A DNA stretch of 18,617 nt, from positions 1-18,617 of the forward strand of contig JADGCE010000043.1 of the NCBI GenBank assembly GCA_015229095.1, written 5' to 3'. The notes under the pieces are model-generated. The model was not told the origin of the DNA, did no database searches, and worked only from the letters and a program-made list of their open reading frames with translations. Numbering within the stretch: the stretch's first letter is position 1; every line of letters starts with the position of its first letter. Shown one piece after another: positions 7,231-15,480 of the stretch. A program made the position numbers and the translations under genes. The DNA is from Magnetococcales bacterium (GTDB lineage: Bacteria; Pseudomonadota; Magnetococcia; Magnetococcales; Magnetaquicoccaceae).

Positions 7231-9147
7231 CTACCGGTTGCTGGACAAACGGGACTCGACCTCGGCCAAAATACGTCTGGCAAACTCTGCGTAGGTTTTG
7301 CCGGCGCAGATGGCGTGCGGCGAAGCGGTCGGCACTTTTGTAAAACAGGCACGCATCTCCTCTTTGCTGAGATACCAAAGACAGTGGTCATCCCAATGCG
7401 GTGTGGCGGCCTGATGGCGACAGTCGTAGACGATGGGAATGGCGCCACAGGCCGCTGTTTCAAACATGCGCGTACTGTGCAGATCAAAGGGATGGTTGAC
7501 CAGGACATACTGCACATCGTTGTAGAGTTCCACGACCTCCGGCCCATGGGGTATGACGCCCTTGTAAAAGGGACGGATGATGTCGTTCAACTCCCAATCG
7601 GGGCCGTAGAACTCCACCTCTATTTCGTCGGACAACTCACACAACCAATGCACGGAGCGGATGCGGACCGCACGACACAACAAGAGGGTCACCTCGCCCC
7701 GGATAAAAACGGAGCCGCTGGTCAGGCGATCCAGTACAGCATCCGTCACCCGCTCGCCGGCATCCAGCATCTCGGACATGACGGATAATATTTTTCTGCA
7801 CTCGTCCGCCCTCTCTTTGAAACGGTTAAAAATATAGCTGTAGCCACTGCCTATGAACACCACTTTCCGTTTTCTGGGACGCTGCCAGTCACGGAATACC
7901 GCATCATCGTAGCAGAAGACCTGACGCTGCACCTGCGGGGCGCCGCAACGGTACAGCATGGCGTCAAATCCGGGCTCCAGGGAGTAGATGAGATCCCGCT
8001 CCCGCCAGGGCATGGGCACGCCGCGCACCAGGTAAGGCATAAAATCCGAGAACCAGGCGACACGGAACACATCCGGATGCAGCAAGAGGCCGTGATAATA
8101 TCCGAACATGCCGTTGAGGTCGATCACAATATGGGGCTGAAACAGGATATGCACCTGCTGCCAATGGTGAAAGCTCCACACCTCCTGACCGCTTTGTTCC
8201 GCCAGATAGAGCACTTCGCAACCGCCCACACTGCGGAAGCCCTGGGCCAGATCCTTGACCTGGGGCCACAGGCCAAATTTCCGCGTGGCGGGAAGATAAA
8301 CCCGCAGGAGCTGGCCCGGATGAAACACGGGACGGACCGTTTGGCAAACAGGGCCCAGACGATGTATTTCGGCCTGCCGTGCCTGATTGACCGCATCCAG
8401 AATATCCAACATCGATTCAGCCAGACGCCGTTCCGCATCGATGCCGGGGTCAAAATCGATATCTGCGGGCAGGGCGAGGGTATGCGGCAGCAAAAAGGCA
8501 ACCGCCGCCTGATGGGTCGGAGGCACACGGATCAGGCTGGGAGGCGCATTGGGAATCGGATCACCGGTATAGTAGTACAGGGGATCGATGGTGGGTCTCC
8601 CCTTGCAGAGGGGGTTGCCGTGCAGCGCACAGTGCAACGCCTTTTCCCGGCTGGCAAAAAAGGTATGCAGGTGTGGCAGGCTGCCGGGAACATGCTTGCT
8701 GTAGTGCCACAGCATCCTCTGGTGGTAGTTGGCACGGTGCAGCGTCGTTTCCGTCATGAAGAGATCGACGAGCAATCGATGCGCCTGCACATGGGCGGGG
8801 TCATGCCGCACCACCTTCTGCAACAATACCGATGCTTCCGTTTTTCTGTTTTGCTGAACACACTGGAAACCCACCCTGAACTGCGCGATGCACAAGTTGG
8901 AGAGCAGCATCGGATGATTGGGACGGTTGACAAGGGCTCGTTCGACGAGACGGATCACCTCTTCCCACTCGTTGCGCCGCGCGCAGACGAGACTCATGGC
9001 ATGCAGCAATTCCGGACTGTCCGGTGTGCGCACCGCCAACTCCTGGAACATGCTCCACGCCCGTTGCAGATCGCCTTGATTGAAACACTCCACGGCATCC
9101 GCCAGGGTGAACGATGCGGGCGATAATGAATTGGCCTCCTGCGCCAT
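7231..9147 (-). CDS. TPR-repeat protein with CgeB-like glycosyltransferase domain (copy 1)
   Basis: A 638-residue paralogue of the last gene in this operon. The N-terminal region (about 10-130) holds TPR-like helical pairs. The C-terminal half carries the same blocks as the other copy: PFYKGVIPHGPEV, then NHPFDLHSTRMFETAACGAI, then PHWDDHCLWY and a closing YAEFARRIL helix. Here the acidic residue of the sugar-nucleotide motif sits in RMFETAACG, closer to the CgeB-family norm than RLVEVSACG in the second copy. The ATG at 9147 follows AGAGGTG with 6 nt spacing. This is the first gene of the minus-strand operon, and its promoter should lie within 9148-9399. Family membership supports glycosyl transfer. 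The TPRs suggest a protein acceptor. The substrate is unknown. Confidence 0.8.
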   Translation of the reverse strand: MAQEANSLSPASFTLADAVECFNQGDLQRAWSMFQELAVRTPDSPELLHAMSLVCARRNEWEEVIRLVERALVNRPNHPMLLSNLCIAQFRVGFQCVQQNRKTEASVLLQKVVRHDPAHVQAHRLLVDLFMTETTLHRANYHQRMLWHYSKHVPGSLPHLHTFFASREKALHCALHGNPLCKGRPTIDPLYYYTGDPIPNAPPSLIRVPPTHQAAVAFLLPHTLALPADIDFDPGIDAERRLAESMLDILDAVNQARQAEIHRLGPVCQTVRPVFHPGQLLRVYLPATRKFGLWPQVKDLAQGFRSVGGCEVLYLAEQSGQEVWSFHHWQQVHILFQPHIVIDLNGMFGYYHGLLLHPDVFRVAWFSDFMPYLVRGVPMPWRERDLIYSLEPGFDAMLYRCGAPQVQRQVFCYDDAVFRDWQRPRKRKVVFIGSGYSYIFNRFKERADECRKILSVMSEMLDAGERVTDAVLDRLTSGSVFIRGEVTLLLCRAVRIRSVHWLCELSDEIEVEFYGPDWELNDIIRPFYKGVIPHGPEVVELYNDVQYVLVNHPFDLHSTRMFETAACGAIPIVYDCRHQAATPHWDDHCLWYLSKEEMRACFTKVPTASPHAICAGKTYAEFARRILAEVESRLSSNR

Positions 9148-9365
9148 TGCAACACCTCTACCTTGTATCTGTCAGCGTCTGTCAACCCGGTGGCCGGGCG
9201 CACATGGATCGGGCGGAGCCCTTGCCATCATTAACAAAACCTCCGGGTTCAGGTTATCAAATCATCTACTGCCCGTCAATCCCCTGGCATCTCGGAGCCA
9301 GGGCAATCGCATGGGGATGTTTTCCGCAGAAGATCCTCTCTCGGACGACATGCGTTGATCAGGCG
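9148..9365. promoter_or_regulatory. divergent intergenic region between glycosyltransferase operon and rnpB
   Basis: About 220 nt without a gene. On the minus strand a TTGATA (9255-9260) is followed 19 nt later by GTTAAT, a weak sigma70-like pair for the glycosyltransferase operon. A hairpin with 7-bp arms CCCTGGC (9282-9288) and GCCAGGG (9297-9303) has no T-run and could be an operator or a leader structure. A short inverted repeat AACCT/AGGTT lies near 9238-9255. None of these is decisive. Confidence 0.3.
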
Positions 9366-9394
9366 TTGCGTTGTCCCTCGGCATGGGCCATCAT
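9366..9394 (+). promoter_or_regulatory. candidate sigma70 promoter of rnpB
   Basis: TTGCGT (9366-9371), a 17-nt spacer and CATCAT (9389-9394) would start transcription near 9400. That is where the P1 helix of the RNase P RNA begins. The boxes match the consensus only 3/6 and 4/6, so the support comes mainly from spacing and position. Confidence 0.4.
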
Positions 9395-9399
9395 GAGAC

Positions 9400-9806
9400 A
9401 CCGGAGTAGGCTGGGCGGTCGCCCGTTTGCCGGCAGGCAAACGAGAGGAAAGTCCGGGCTCCACAGGACAGGATGCCGGGTAACACCCGGCGGGGGTGAC
9501 CCCAGGGAGAGTGCCACAGAAAACAAACCGCCAGCCGGATGGCACCCGTTCATGATCCTTCGGGATCGGTGCCATTGCTGGTAAGGGCGAAACGGTGCGG
9601 CAAGAGCGCACCGCGCTTTCGGTAACGAAAGTGGCAGGGAAAACCCCATCCGGAGCAAGACCAAATAGGGGGGCGTCAAAGACGGTCCGTCCAGCCCCCG
9701 GGTCGGTCGCTAGAGTTGTCCGGTAACGGACAACCCAGAGGAATGGCCGCCACCCACTCTCGACAGAGCGTGGGAGACAGAACCCGGCTTACAGGCCTGC
9801 TCCGGT
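9400..9806 (+). ncRNA. rnpB: RNase P RNA (bacterial type A)
   Basis: This is the catalytic RNA of ribonuclease P, which removes 5' leaders from pre-tRNAs. The universally conserved blocks are present in order: GAGGAAAGTCCGGGCTCC (about 9451-9468, P4 5' side), the GGTAA segment after GATGCCG, ACAGAAAACAAACCGCC (about 9517-9533), GGTGCGGCAAGAGCGCACCG (about 9594-9613), the GGAGCAAGACCAAATAGGGG region (about 9651-9670), and ACAGAACCCGGCTTA near the 3' end (about 9778-9792). The ends are set by the P1 helix, whose strand at 9400-9412 pairs with 9794-9806. A perfect hairpin with TTGTCCG/CGGACAA arms closed by a GTAA tetraloop lies near 9716-9733. The length of about 407 nt is normal for the type A class. 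No T-run follows, so transcription may continue into the HIT gene 38 nt downstream. Confidence 0.95.
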
Positions 9807-9844
9807 TGCCCTGCGCCACCCCTTATCCCTTCTGGAGAACGCGG

Positions 9845-10195
9845 ATGTCTGACAACTGCCTGTTCTGCAAAATCGTCTCTGGGACTGTTGCAACCCAACG
9901 CATTTATGAGGATGACGGCGTCCTGGCCTTTCCCGACATTGCGCCTCAGGCGCCGGTCCATGTCCTGGTGATTCCCAAGCGGCACATCGCCTCATTGGAC
10001 GCCCTGAGCGAAGCGGATCGTGACGAGATGGGCCACCTGCTGGAACGCACAGCCCATGTCGCCCGACTGTTGGGCGTGCATGAAGCGGGCTATCGCACCA
10101 TCATCAACACCCATTCCCATGGAGGACAGATGGTGTTTCACCTTCATTGCCATATCCTGGGCGGCAAACCGATCGGAGCCATGGTCAGTCGTTAA
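9845..10195 (+). CDS. HIT-family (HinT-like) nucleotide phosphoramidase/hydrolase
   Basis: A 116-residue protein, the normal size for a HinT-like member. It begins with NCLFCKIVSG, the family's two-cysteine N-terminus, and ends with the histidine triad FHLHCHILGG (residues about 98-107), in which the middle His is the nucleophile. An IPKRHIASL block lies near residue 43. Family members hydrolyse nucleoside 5'-phosphoramidates such as AMP-lysine; the physiological role in bacteria is poorly defined. The ATG at 9845 has GGAGAA (9834-9839) 5 nt upstream and gives the canonical N-terminus, whereas the longer open frame would run into rnpB. The gene follows rnpB closely and may share its transcript. 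It converges on the hybrid kinase gene with only 20 nt between stops and no visible terminator. Confidence 0.93.
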   Translation: MSDNCLFCKIVSGTVATQRIYEDDGVLAFPDIAPQAPVHVLVIPKRHIASLDALSEADRDEMGHLLERTAHVARLLGVHEAGYRTIINTHSHGGQMVFHLHCHILGGKPIGAMVSR

Positions 10196-10215
10196 GGTCA
10201 GAATTCTGGTTCCCG

Positions 10216-13200
10216 TCAGGGGCTTTTCCGCAGGGAAGCCAGCAACCGTTCCAGGATCGGCATGGCCTCTTTCATGCTGTATTGTTGAATCAATTGGGTC
10301 AACGTCTGGATCTCCTGCGCCATCTCCGGGGTGAGGGCCGCCTGCGCCAACTGCTCCAGGAGCGGTTCGCAATTTTTAGGTCGCCGCCGACTGATGTGGG
10401 GAGCCAACTGCTCCAGCAGGCTCACCACCAGGGCCGTATCCACGGCCACTGCGGGCGCAGCGGTTGGCGGCTCGGTCGGCAACACCGACAACAGCCGCTG
10501 GGCAGAAGCGATTGCCTGCGCAAACTCCTCCTGCAAGGCCTGGGGAAGCGCGGCCTGCTCCCCGTGCAGATTGTCCGGCAGAGAGGCCTCCAATTCGGCC
10601 ATCAACAGCGCCAACCGCGTGGCACCCAGGGTGCCAGCAATCCCCTTGAGGGTATGGAGCAACACCTTTGCCCGTGCCATATCGCCCTGGGAAAAACTCT
10701 CCCGCAACTCCGCCAATCCATGGCTGTGTTGGGCAACCCACCCGGTCAACATGGAGCGGTAGAGGCTGGCGCTGCCCGCGACATGGCGCAACCCCAAACG
10801 GGTATCAATGCCCGGTACCGTGGGAAAAGCAGAGGGGTTCACCCTCTCCACGGGGGGAGACGAGCCGGTTGCCCGCTCTTCCTGCGGTTGGTGCCGCTCC
10901 CGGGGCTTGATCCATTTGTTCAGGGCAAGAAACAACTGGTCGGGATCAATGGGTTTGGCCACATGGTCATCCATCCCCGCCTCCCAGCAGCGGGCCAAAT
11001 CCTGCACCAGGACATTGGCGGTCATGGCGACCACAGGCAACGTGGCACACTGGGGCAAGGCGCGGATGGCTTTTGTCGCCTGATAGCCATCCAGCACCGG
11101 CAAGTTCAGATCCATCAACACCAACTCAAAGAGACCCTGCCCCGCCCGTTCCACCGCCTCCTGGCCGTTGCTGACAATCTCCGTCTGCACCCCCGCCATA
11201 TTCAACAAAGCCTGTCCCACCTGTTGGTTGATCTCGTTGTCCTCCACAAGCAACACCCGCGCACCCCCGATACTCGGATTGGGACGCACGGCCATCGTAC
11301 TGCCCCGGCCCTCTGGCAGGGCGACAGGTCTCTGTTCGCCGAACATCTGCATGACGGCGTCAAACAGGGCAGAGAGTTGGATCGGTTTGTCCAGATAGCC
11401 ATGGGGTTGCCGATCACCCAACGCCTGTTGAATGCGGGCGTGTTCGACCCTGGGCGCCATCAGGAGAACCGGAATCCGGGCGGAATGCTCCTGGGCCTGC
11501 AAACACCAAAGGGTCTGGATGCCATCCATATGGGGCATATGCCAGTCCAACAGCAACAGATCAACGGGATGCCCCTCCTGGGCACGTTTTTCCAGCACAA
11601 TCAATCCTTCCAGCCCGGAAACGGCCTGGAGAACCTGCAGGGAAAAAGATTCCAGTGCGGTACGCAGCATTTTTTGGCTGGAAAGATTATCGTCAACGAC
11701 CAACACCTGCTTGGGTTGCGCATAGGTGGGCGGTTGCAAAACACGCCGCCGACTGTGTTCCGGCAAGCCAAAAGGAATGGTAAAGAAAAAATGGCTCCCC
11801 TGCCCCTCGCTGCTCTCCACGCACAGGGTGCCCCCCATCCCTTCCACCAGATATTGACAGATGGTCAAACCAAGACCCGTACCCCCATACTGACGGGTGG
11901 TGCTGTTGTCGGCCTGGGAAAAGGCATGAAAAACGCGATCCAATTGCTCGGCGGTCATTCCGATACCCGTATCCCGGACAGAAAATTGCAGACGCACACT
12001 CTCTGCGTCCTCTTCCAACCGCTCGACGGAGAGGAGCACTTCGCCGGCATGGGTAAATTTAAGCGCATTATTGGTCAGGTTGATCAATATCTGCCCCAGG
12101 CAGGTCGGATCCCCCAACAGGGTACGAGGCACACCACGGGCGGTGGAAAAGATCATCTCCACATCCTTGAACACTGTCTTGCTGGTGAGCAGAGAGGCCA
12201 GATCGCTCAACACATCGTCCAGATGAAAAGGGATGCGTTCCAGCACCATTTTGCCCGCCTCAATCTTGGAAAAATCCAGCACATCATTGACAATATGCAA
12301 CAATGTCCGGGCTGCATGGTGTATTTTTTCCAGATGATCCCGCTGCTGGGCGGTCACCTCGGTGTGCAGACACAAATAGGCCATGTTCAGGATGGCGTTC
12401 ATGGGGGTACGAATTTCATGACTGATGTTGGCCACAAAAAAGCTCTTTGCCTGACTGGCCACATCGGCCTTCCGGCGGGCCTGCTCCAACTGGTCCTGAA
12501 AGGCCTTGATTTGCGTAATATCTTTTACCACAAGAATAAATAAATTCTGGCCACCGACCGATCGGCTGCTTTTGGAGCAGGAGATCAAGACGGGCACACG
12601 GTTGCCCCCTTTGCGCACCAACAGGGCTTCCTGGCTGCTCCCTGTAGAGTGGATCCAAAAACAGGGGGTGGTATTGCCTGAAGTCTGCTGGGGCAGCAAA
12701 AACAGGCGCGCCACATCCGAACCCAGGAGTTCCTGACTGCTGTAGCCCAGCAAATCGGTCCGGTTGATCTGCTGAATCACACCCGCAGCGGTGGCCACCA
12801 GGAGGGTGTCGGTCATGGATGCAAAAATGTTGTCGGTATAGGCCTTGGCATCGCTCAGGGCCATGGATTGGCTGCGCAACGCCCGCACCATGGCACGGAA
12901 GGCGTCGGCCAGGTCGCCGATCTCATCGTCCGTCCGCACATCCAACCGCCAATAACCGGTTCCATCCTCACCGATGCGCAGAGCGGCCCCCTTGAGATGC
13001 AACAGGGGACGGACGATATAACGGTTGACGATCAGCCCGATCAGACAGAAGCCCAGAACAATCACAGCCAGATAAAACCACACGCCCACCTCGATGTGAC
13101 GGGCAAGAGTGGTCCATATGGCAGCCGCTTGAGCCGTCATCTCCTGCTTGGTCTGCCGAATCAGCTGCACACACAGCCGTTTGACCGCATAAACCCGCCC

Positions 13201-13941
13201 CCGTATGATGCCGGTCTGCTGGACAACCAGCTGATCCTGATGGACCAGATTCAGAAAAGCCCGTTTGTAGCGCTCCAACTTGTGCAGCAGTTCTCTCCGC
13301 TGCCCCTCTTCCAGAGGGGCGGTGGCAATGCGACCCTGCAGTTCCTGCAAGATATCATCGATGCGATGAAGATATTTTTCATCTTTTCTGGAAAAATAAT
13401 CTTTTTCATGGCGTCGAATGGTCAGATAGTCCTGGGGAGCACGAACGATTTTAGAGGCGGTTTGATCCAGCTGTTCCAACTGCTCCTCCAGGGCGTGAGC
13501 CGCCCGGCGCATGCTGCCCACCATACCGGATTCCTCGTCCAACCCTTTTTCCTCCCAGAGTTCAATGGCCACCAGGAATTCCGCGTAAAAATCCTCCACA
13601 TTTCTGGTGATTTCTCCCACAAGATTCAACAGCTGTTGATTGTTGGCGGATGACAACCGCCCCTTGAGCTGGCCAGCCTGGGAAATGGCATCCTGCATCA
13701 AAAAGGCCATCACTTTGGGAAAAGAGATATACTCTTCCCAGTTTTGCGCCTGCAGCATGGTTTCATAGATCGCCTCCGACAGCTCAATCTCTGCCCAACG
13801 CTGGCTCATGCTCTGCTGGGCCGAGGTGCGTGCGGCAATCAGGAGTTGATGATAGGAGAGCAACAAGCCCAACAGGACGCACGCGATGGCCAGAAAGGCG
13901 ATCAGGAGTTTGGCGCGGATGGTTCGTGGGGGCCAGAACAT
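10216..13941 (-). CDS. hybrid sensor histidine kinase (TM-sensor-TM-HAMP-PAS-HisKA-HATPase-REC-REC-HPt)
   Basis: This 1241-residue membrane kinase has TM1 at about 11-30 and a helical periplasmic sensor at about 35-280 with an RRHEKDYFSRKD motif (176-187), reminiscent of helical-bimodular sensors. TM2 (about 285-305) is followed by HAMP (about 306-360) and PAS (about 365-480). HisKA carries H508 in SHEIRTP. HATPase has the N box NLTNNALKF (621-629), DTGIGM (657-662) and GGTGLGL (686-692). REC1 has phosphoacceptor D799 and K852 but Ala at 829 where Thr/Ser is usual. REC2 has D944, T974 and K996. HPt has H1096 in HTLKG. This is a complete phosphorelay in one chain. The start at 13941 is chosen because AGGAG lies 9 nt upstream and the previous gene ends 31 nt before it; a longer frame from 14067 would overlap that gene. 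The HD-GYP regulator encoded just upstream is the likely target. Confidence 0.92.
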   Translation of the reverse strand: MFWPPRTIRAKLLIAFLAIACVLLGLLLSYHQLLIAARTSAQQSMSQRWAEIELSEAIYETMLQAQNWEEYISFPKVMAFLMQDAISQAGQLKGRLSSANNQQLLNLVGEITRNVEDFYAEFLVAIELWEEKGLDEESGMVGSMRRAAHALEEQLEQLDQTASKIVRAPQDYLTIRRHEKDYFSRKDEKYLHRIDDILQELQGRIATAPLEEGQRRELLHKLERYKRAFLNLVHQDQLVVQQTGIIRGRVYAVKRLCVQLIRQTKQEMTAQAAAIWTTLARHIEVGVWFYLAVIVLGFCLIGLIVNRYIVRPLLHLKGAALRIGEDGTGYWRLDVRTDDEIGDLADAFRAMVRALRSQSMALSDAKAYTDNIFASMTDTLLVATAAGVIQQINRTDLLGYSSQELLGSDVARLFLLPQQTSGNTTPCFWIHSTGSSQEALLVRKGGNRVPVLISCSKSSRSVGGQNLFILVVKDITQIKAFQDQLEQARRKADVASQAKSFFVANISHEIRTPMNAILNMAYLCLHTEVTAQQRDHLEKIHHAARTLLHIVNDVLDFSKIEAGKMVLERIPFHLDDVLSDLASLLTSKTVFKDVEMIFSTARGVPRTLLGDPTCLGQILINLTNNALKFTHAGEVLLSVERLEEDAESVRLQFSVRDTGIGMTAEQLDRVFHAFSQADNSTTRQYGGTGLGLTICQYLVEGMGGTLCVESSEGQGSHFFFTIPFGLPEHSRRRVLQPPTYAQPKQVLVVDDNLSSQKMLRTALESFSLQVLQAVSGLEGLIVLEKRAQEGHPVDLLLLDWHMPHMDGIQTLWCLQAQEHSARIPVLLMAPRVEHARIQQALGDRQPHGYLDKPIQLSALFDAVMQMFGEQRPVALPEGRGSTMAVRPNPSIGGARVLLVEDNEINQQVGQALLNMAGVQTEIVSNGQEAVERAGQGLFELVLMDLNLPVLDGYQATKAIRALPQCATLPVVAMTANVLVQDLARCWEAGMDDHVAKPIDPDQLFLALNKWIKPRERHQPQEERATGSSPPVERVNPSAFPTVPGIDTRLGLRHVAGSASLYRSMLTGWVAQHSHGLAELRESFSQGDMARAKVLLHTLKGIAGTLGATRLALLMAELEASLPDNLHGEQAALPQALQEEFAQAIASAQRLLSVLPTEPPTAAPAVAVDTALVVSLLEQLAPHISRRRPKNCEPLLEQLAQAALTPEMAQEIQTLTQLIQQYSMKEAMPILERLLASLRKSP

Positions 13942-13972
13942 GGAACGGCTCTCCTGCTGCACAGGCAGCGTT

Positions 13973-15022
13973 TCACTCGTGTTCGCGGAATTTTTCCTTG
14001 ATCGACAATACTTCCGGCATGTTTTCAAGAAACAGGGCGAGCAAACGGGGATCAAAATGGTGACCACTGCCCTGCCGCAGCAGATCGATGGCCCGGTCGA
14101 TGGGCCATGCCTCTTTGTAGGGTCGTTTACTGGTCACCGCATCAAACACATCGCCAATGGCCACTAAACGTCCCACCAAAGGAATCTCCTCTCCCCGCAA
14201 TCCCCTGGGATAACCGCTGCCATCCCACTTTTCGTGATGGGTGTAGGCGATAAGGAAGGCCATTTTCAGGAGAGGCGATTCATCCTTGCCGATAATTTCC
14301 GCACCGATGGAAGGATGGGTTTGCATGATTTGGAACTCCTCCGCCGTCAGTTTGCCCGGCTTCAGGAGAATAGGGTCGGGAATGCCGATTTTTCCCACAT
14401 CGTGCAGGGGAGCGGCATGCAGCAGCAGGGTGCAATCCGCCTCCGACAGACCACACGCAGCACCCAGAATATGCGTATAATAACTCATCCGAATCACGTG
14501 CAGGCCGGTTTCATTGTCGCGAAACTCGGCGGCCCGTCCCAACCGGCGCACGATGGCCAACTGGGTCTCCCGCAATTCGGCGGTGCGCTGCTGCACCGTC
14601 TCCTCCAGGATCCGGTTGTGGTGGGTGACGCGATCCAGGGCCTGTTTGAGCCGCAGATGGGTTTTGACCCGCGCCTTGACAAGGAGAGGGCTGAAGGGTT
14701 TGGTGATATAATCCACCGCCCCCAGGGCAAATCCCTGCTCCTCGTCCACGCTCTCCTTGCGGGCGGTGACAAAAAGAATCGGTATATTGCGCGTCTCTTC
14801 CCGCATTTTCAGGCGACGGCACACTTCATAGCCATCCATGCCGGGCATCATGATGTCCAGCAGGATGAGGTCCGGTCGCTCTTCCATGGCCACTTCCAGG
14901 GCACTCTCCCCATCCAGCGCCACGCTGACCTCATATTGGTCACCCAGCAGATGCACCAGAAGGTCGATATTGGTTCTGGTATCATCCACCACAAGAATAA
15001 CCGGTGTTTTTTCTTGGGTCAC
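13973..15022 (-). CDS. REC-HD-GYP response regulator, predicted cyclic-di-GMP phosphodiesterase (RpfG-like)
   Basis: A 349-residue regulator. The receiver domain (about 7-125) has the acidic pair DD (13-14), phosphoacceptor D56 in LLDIMMPGMDG, T86 and K108. A helical linker (about 125-155) joins an HD-GYP domain (about 156-345) with HDVGKIG (207-213), HPSIGAEI, HHEKWDGSGYPRGL (262-275, GYP at 270-272) and DVFDAVTSKRPYK. HD-GYP proteins hydrolyse c-di-GMP, and phosphorylation of the receiver normally controls this. The GTG at 15022 is preferred because GGGAG lies about 6 nt upstream. The in-frame ATG at 15106 overlaps the -10 box of the only good promoter and cannot be in that transcript. The gene is first in an operon with the hybrid kinase, and its product is its likely output partner. 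Confidence 0.92.
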   Translation of the reverse strand: MTQEKTPVILVVDDTRTNIDLLVHLLGDQYEVSVALDGESALEVAMEERPDLILLDIMMPGMDGYEVCRRLKMREETRNIPILFVTARKESVDEEQGFALGAVDYITKPFSPLLVKARVKTHLRLKQALDRVTHHNRILEETVQQRTAELRETQLAIVRRLGRAAEFRDNETGLHVIRMSYYTHILGAACGLSEADCTLLLHAAPLHDVGKIGIPDPILLKPGKLTAEEFQIMQTHPSIGAEIIGKDESPLLKMAFLIAYTHHEKWDGSGYPRGLRGEEIPLVGRLVAIGDVFDAVTSKRPYKEAWPIDRAIDLLRQGSGHHFDPRLLALFLENMPEVLSIKEKFREHE

Positions 15023-15104
15023 AATAGACTCCCTCTCAGCTGGCAGCACCGCCGCATGGACTCCCCCAAACAAAACAGGCTCTTTACCCCTGCCTGATCG
15101 CCTC

Positions 15105-15134
15105 ATTAGAGCAAAGCCCGGTGGAGGCTGTCAA
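15105..15134 (-). promoter_or_regulatory. sigma70-type promoter of the HD-GYP/hybrid kinase operon
   Basis: Read on the minus strand: TTGACA (15129-15134, 6/6), 18-nt spacer, TCTAAT (15105-15110, 5/6). Transcription should start near 15098, leaving a leader of about 75 nt before the GTG at 15022. It is the best promoter match seen in the window. Confidence 0.65.
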
Positions 15135-15480
15135 GCCGGGCTACCCGAATCGCGCATTTTCCTCCGCACAAGCACATTATTGTCTCAAGCACGACGGCCA
15201 TCCGGTCGATATAAGGGACACTGGCAGCGTTGCCAGAGGGGGCGGAGCTCCCACTTTGTTTAATTATTCACGGGTCGGGTTGACCCTGTAAAAGATGCAA
15301 CCCACGATCACCCAGGGATGGCAACCGTTTCAGAAAAACAGGGAGGTTTCACCCATGAAACCATCTTTTTCCCCTCTCCAATATCCATAAAACTTTTGCC
15401 CGTATTGTGCACGGCGGGGCACCTTTTTCCCTCGCACCGACATCGCAACAAACAAAGTAATTTATGATAGGAGAGAAACC
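15135..15480 (+). promoter_or_regulatory. intergenic leader region of the transposase-like/flagellin/protease operon
   Basis: This 346-nt stretch has no substantial gene. It holds a 6-bp inverted repeat CTGGCA/TGCCAG with GCGT loop (15221-15236). A second repeat GGGTC/GACCC (15272-15286) overlaps a possible -35 TTGACC (15280-15285), followed 17 nt later by CACGAT (15303-15308). A weak flagellar sigma28-like -10, GTCGATAT (15205-15212), has only a poor -35. Downstream are a hairpin with T-run (15345-15370) and an 11-codon ORF (ATG 15355 to TAA 15390) preceded by GGGAGG. AGGAGAG at 15469-15475 is the ribosome-binding site of the next gene. The true promoter cannot be chosen from sequence alone. 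Confidence 0.4.
15345..15370 (+). terminator. leader hairpin with T-run, possible attenuator
   Basis: GGTTTCA (15345-15351) and TGAAACC (15356-15362) pair perfectly around CCCA, followed by five T (15366-15370). It lies 110 nt upstream of the next start codon, so it would be an internal leader terminator. GTTTCA at 15327-15332 can pair with the same 3' arm, giving a competing structure. The stem is short, so this is tentative. Confidence 0.33.

Noticed and set aside
9180..9185. Perfect TTGACA on the minus strand upstream of the first glycosyltransferase
   Set aside because: No -10-like hexamer lies 16-18 nt downstream; the nearest AT-rich hexamer is at about 10 nt. It is therefore not called as a promoter.
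9281..9303. Hairpin CCCTGGC/GCCAGGG as a terminator
   Set aside because: No T-run follows on either strand and no gene ends here; it lies between two divergent promoters.
10147..12543. Plus-strand open frame of 798 codons opposite the hybrid kinase
   Set aside because: It is a Gln/His/Arg-rich shadow of the kinase and receiver domains, starts inside the HIT gene and has no family signature.
15319..15333. TGGCAACCGTTTC as a sigma54 promoter for the flagellin operon
   Set aside because: The -12 GC is missing at the required 10-nt distance from the -24 GG.
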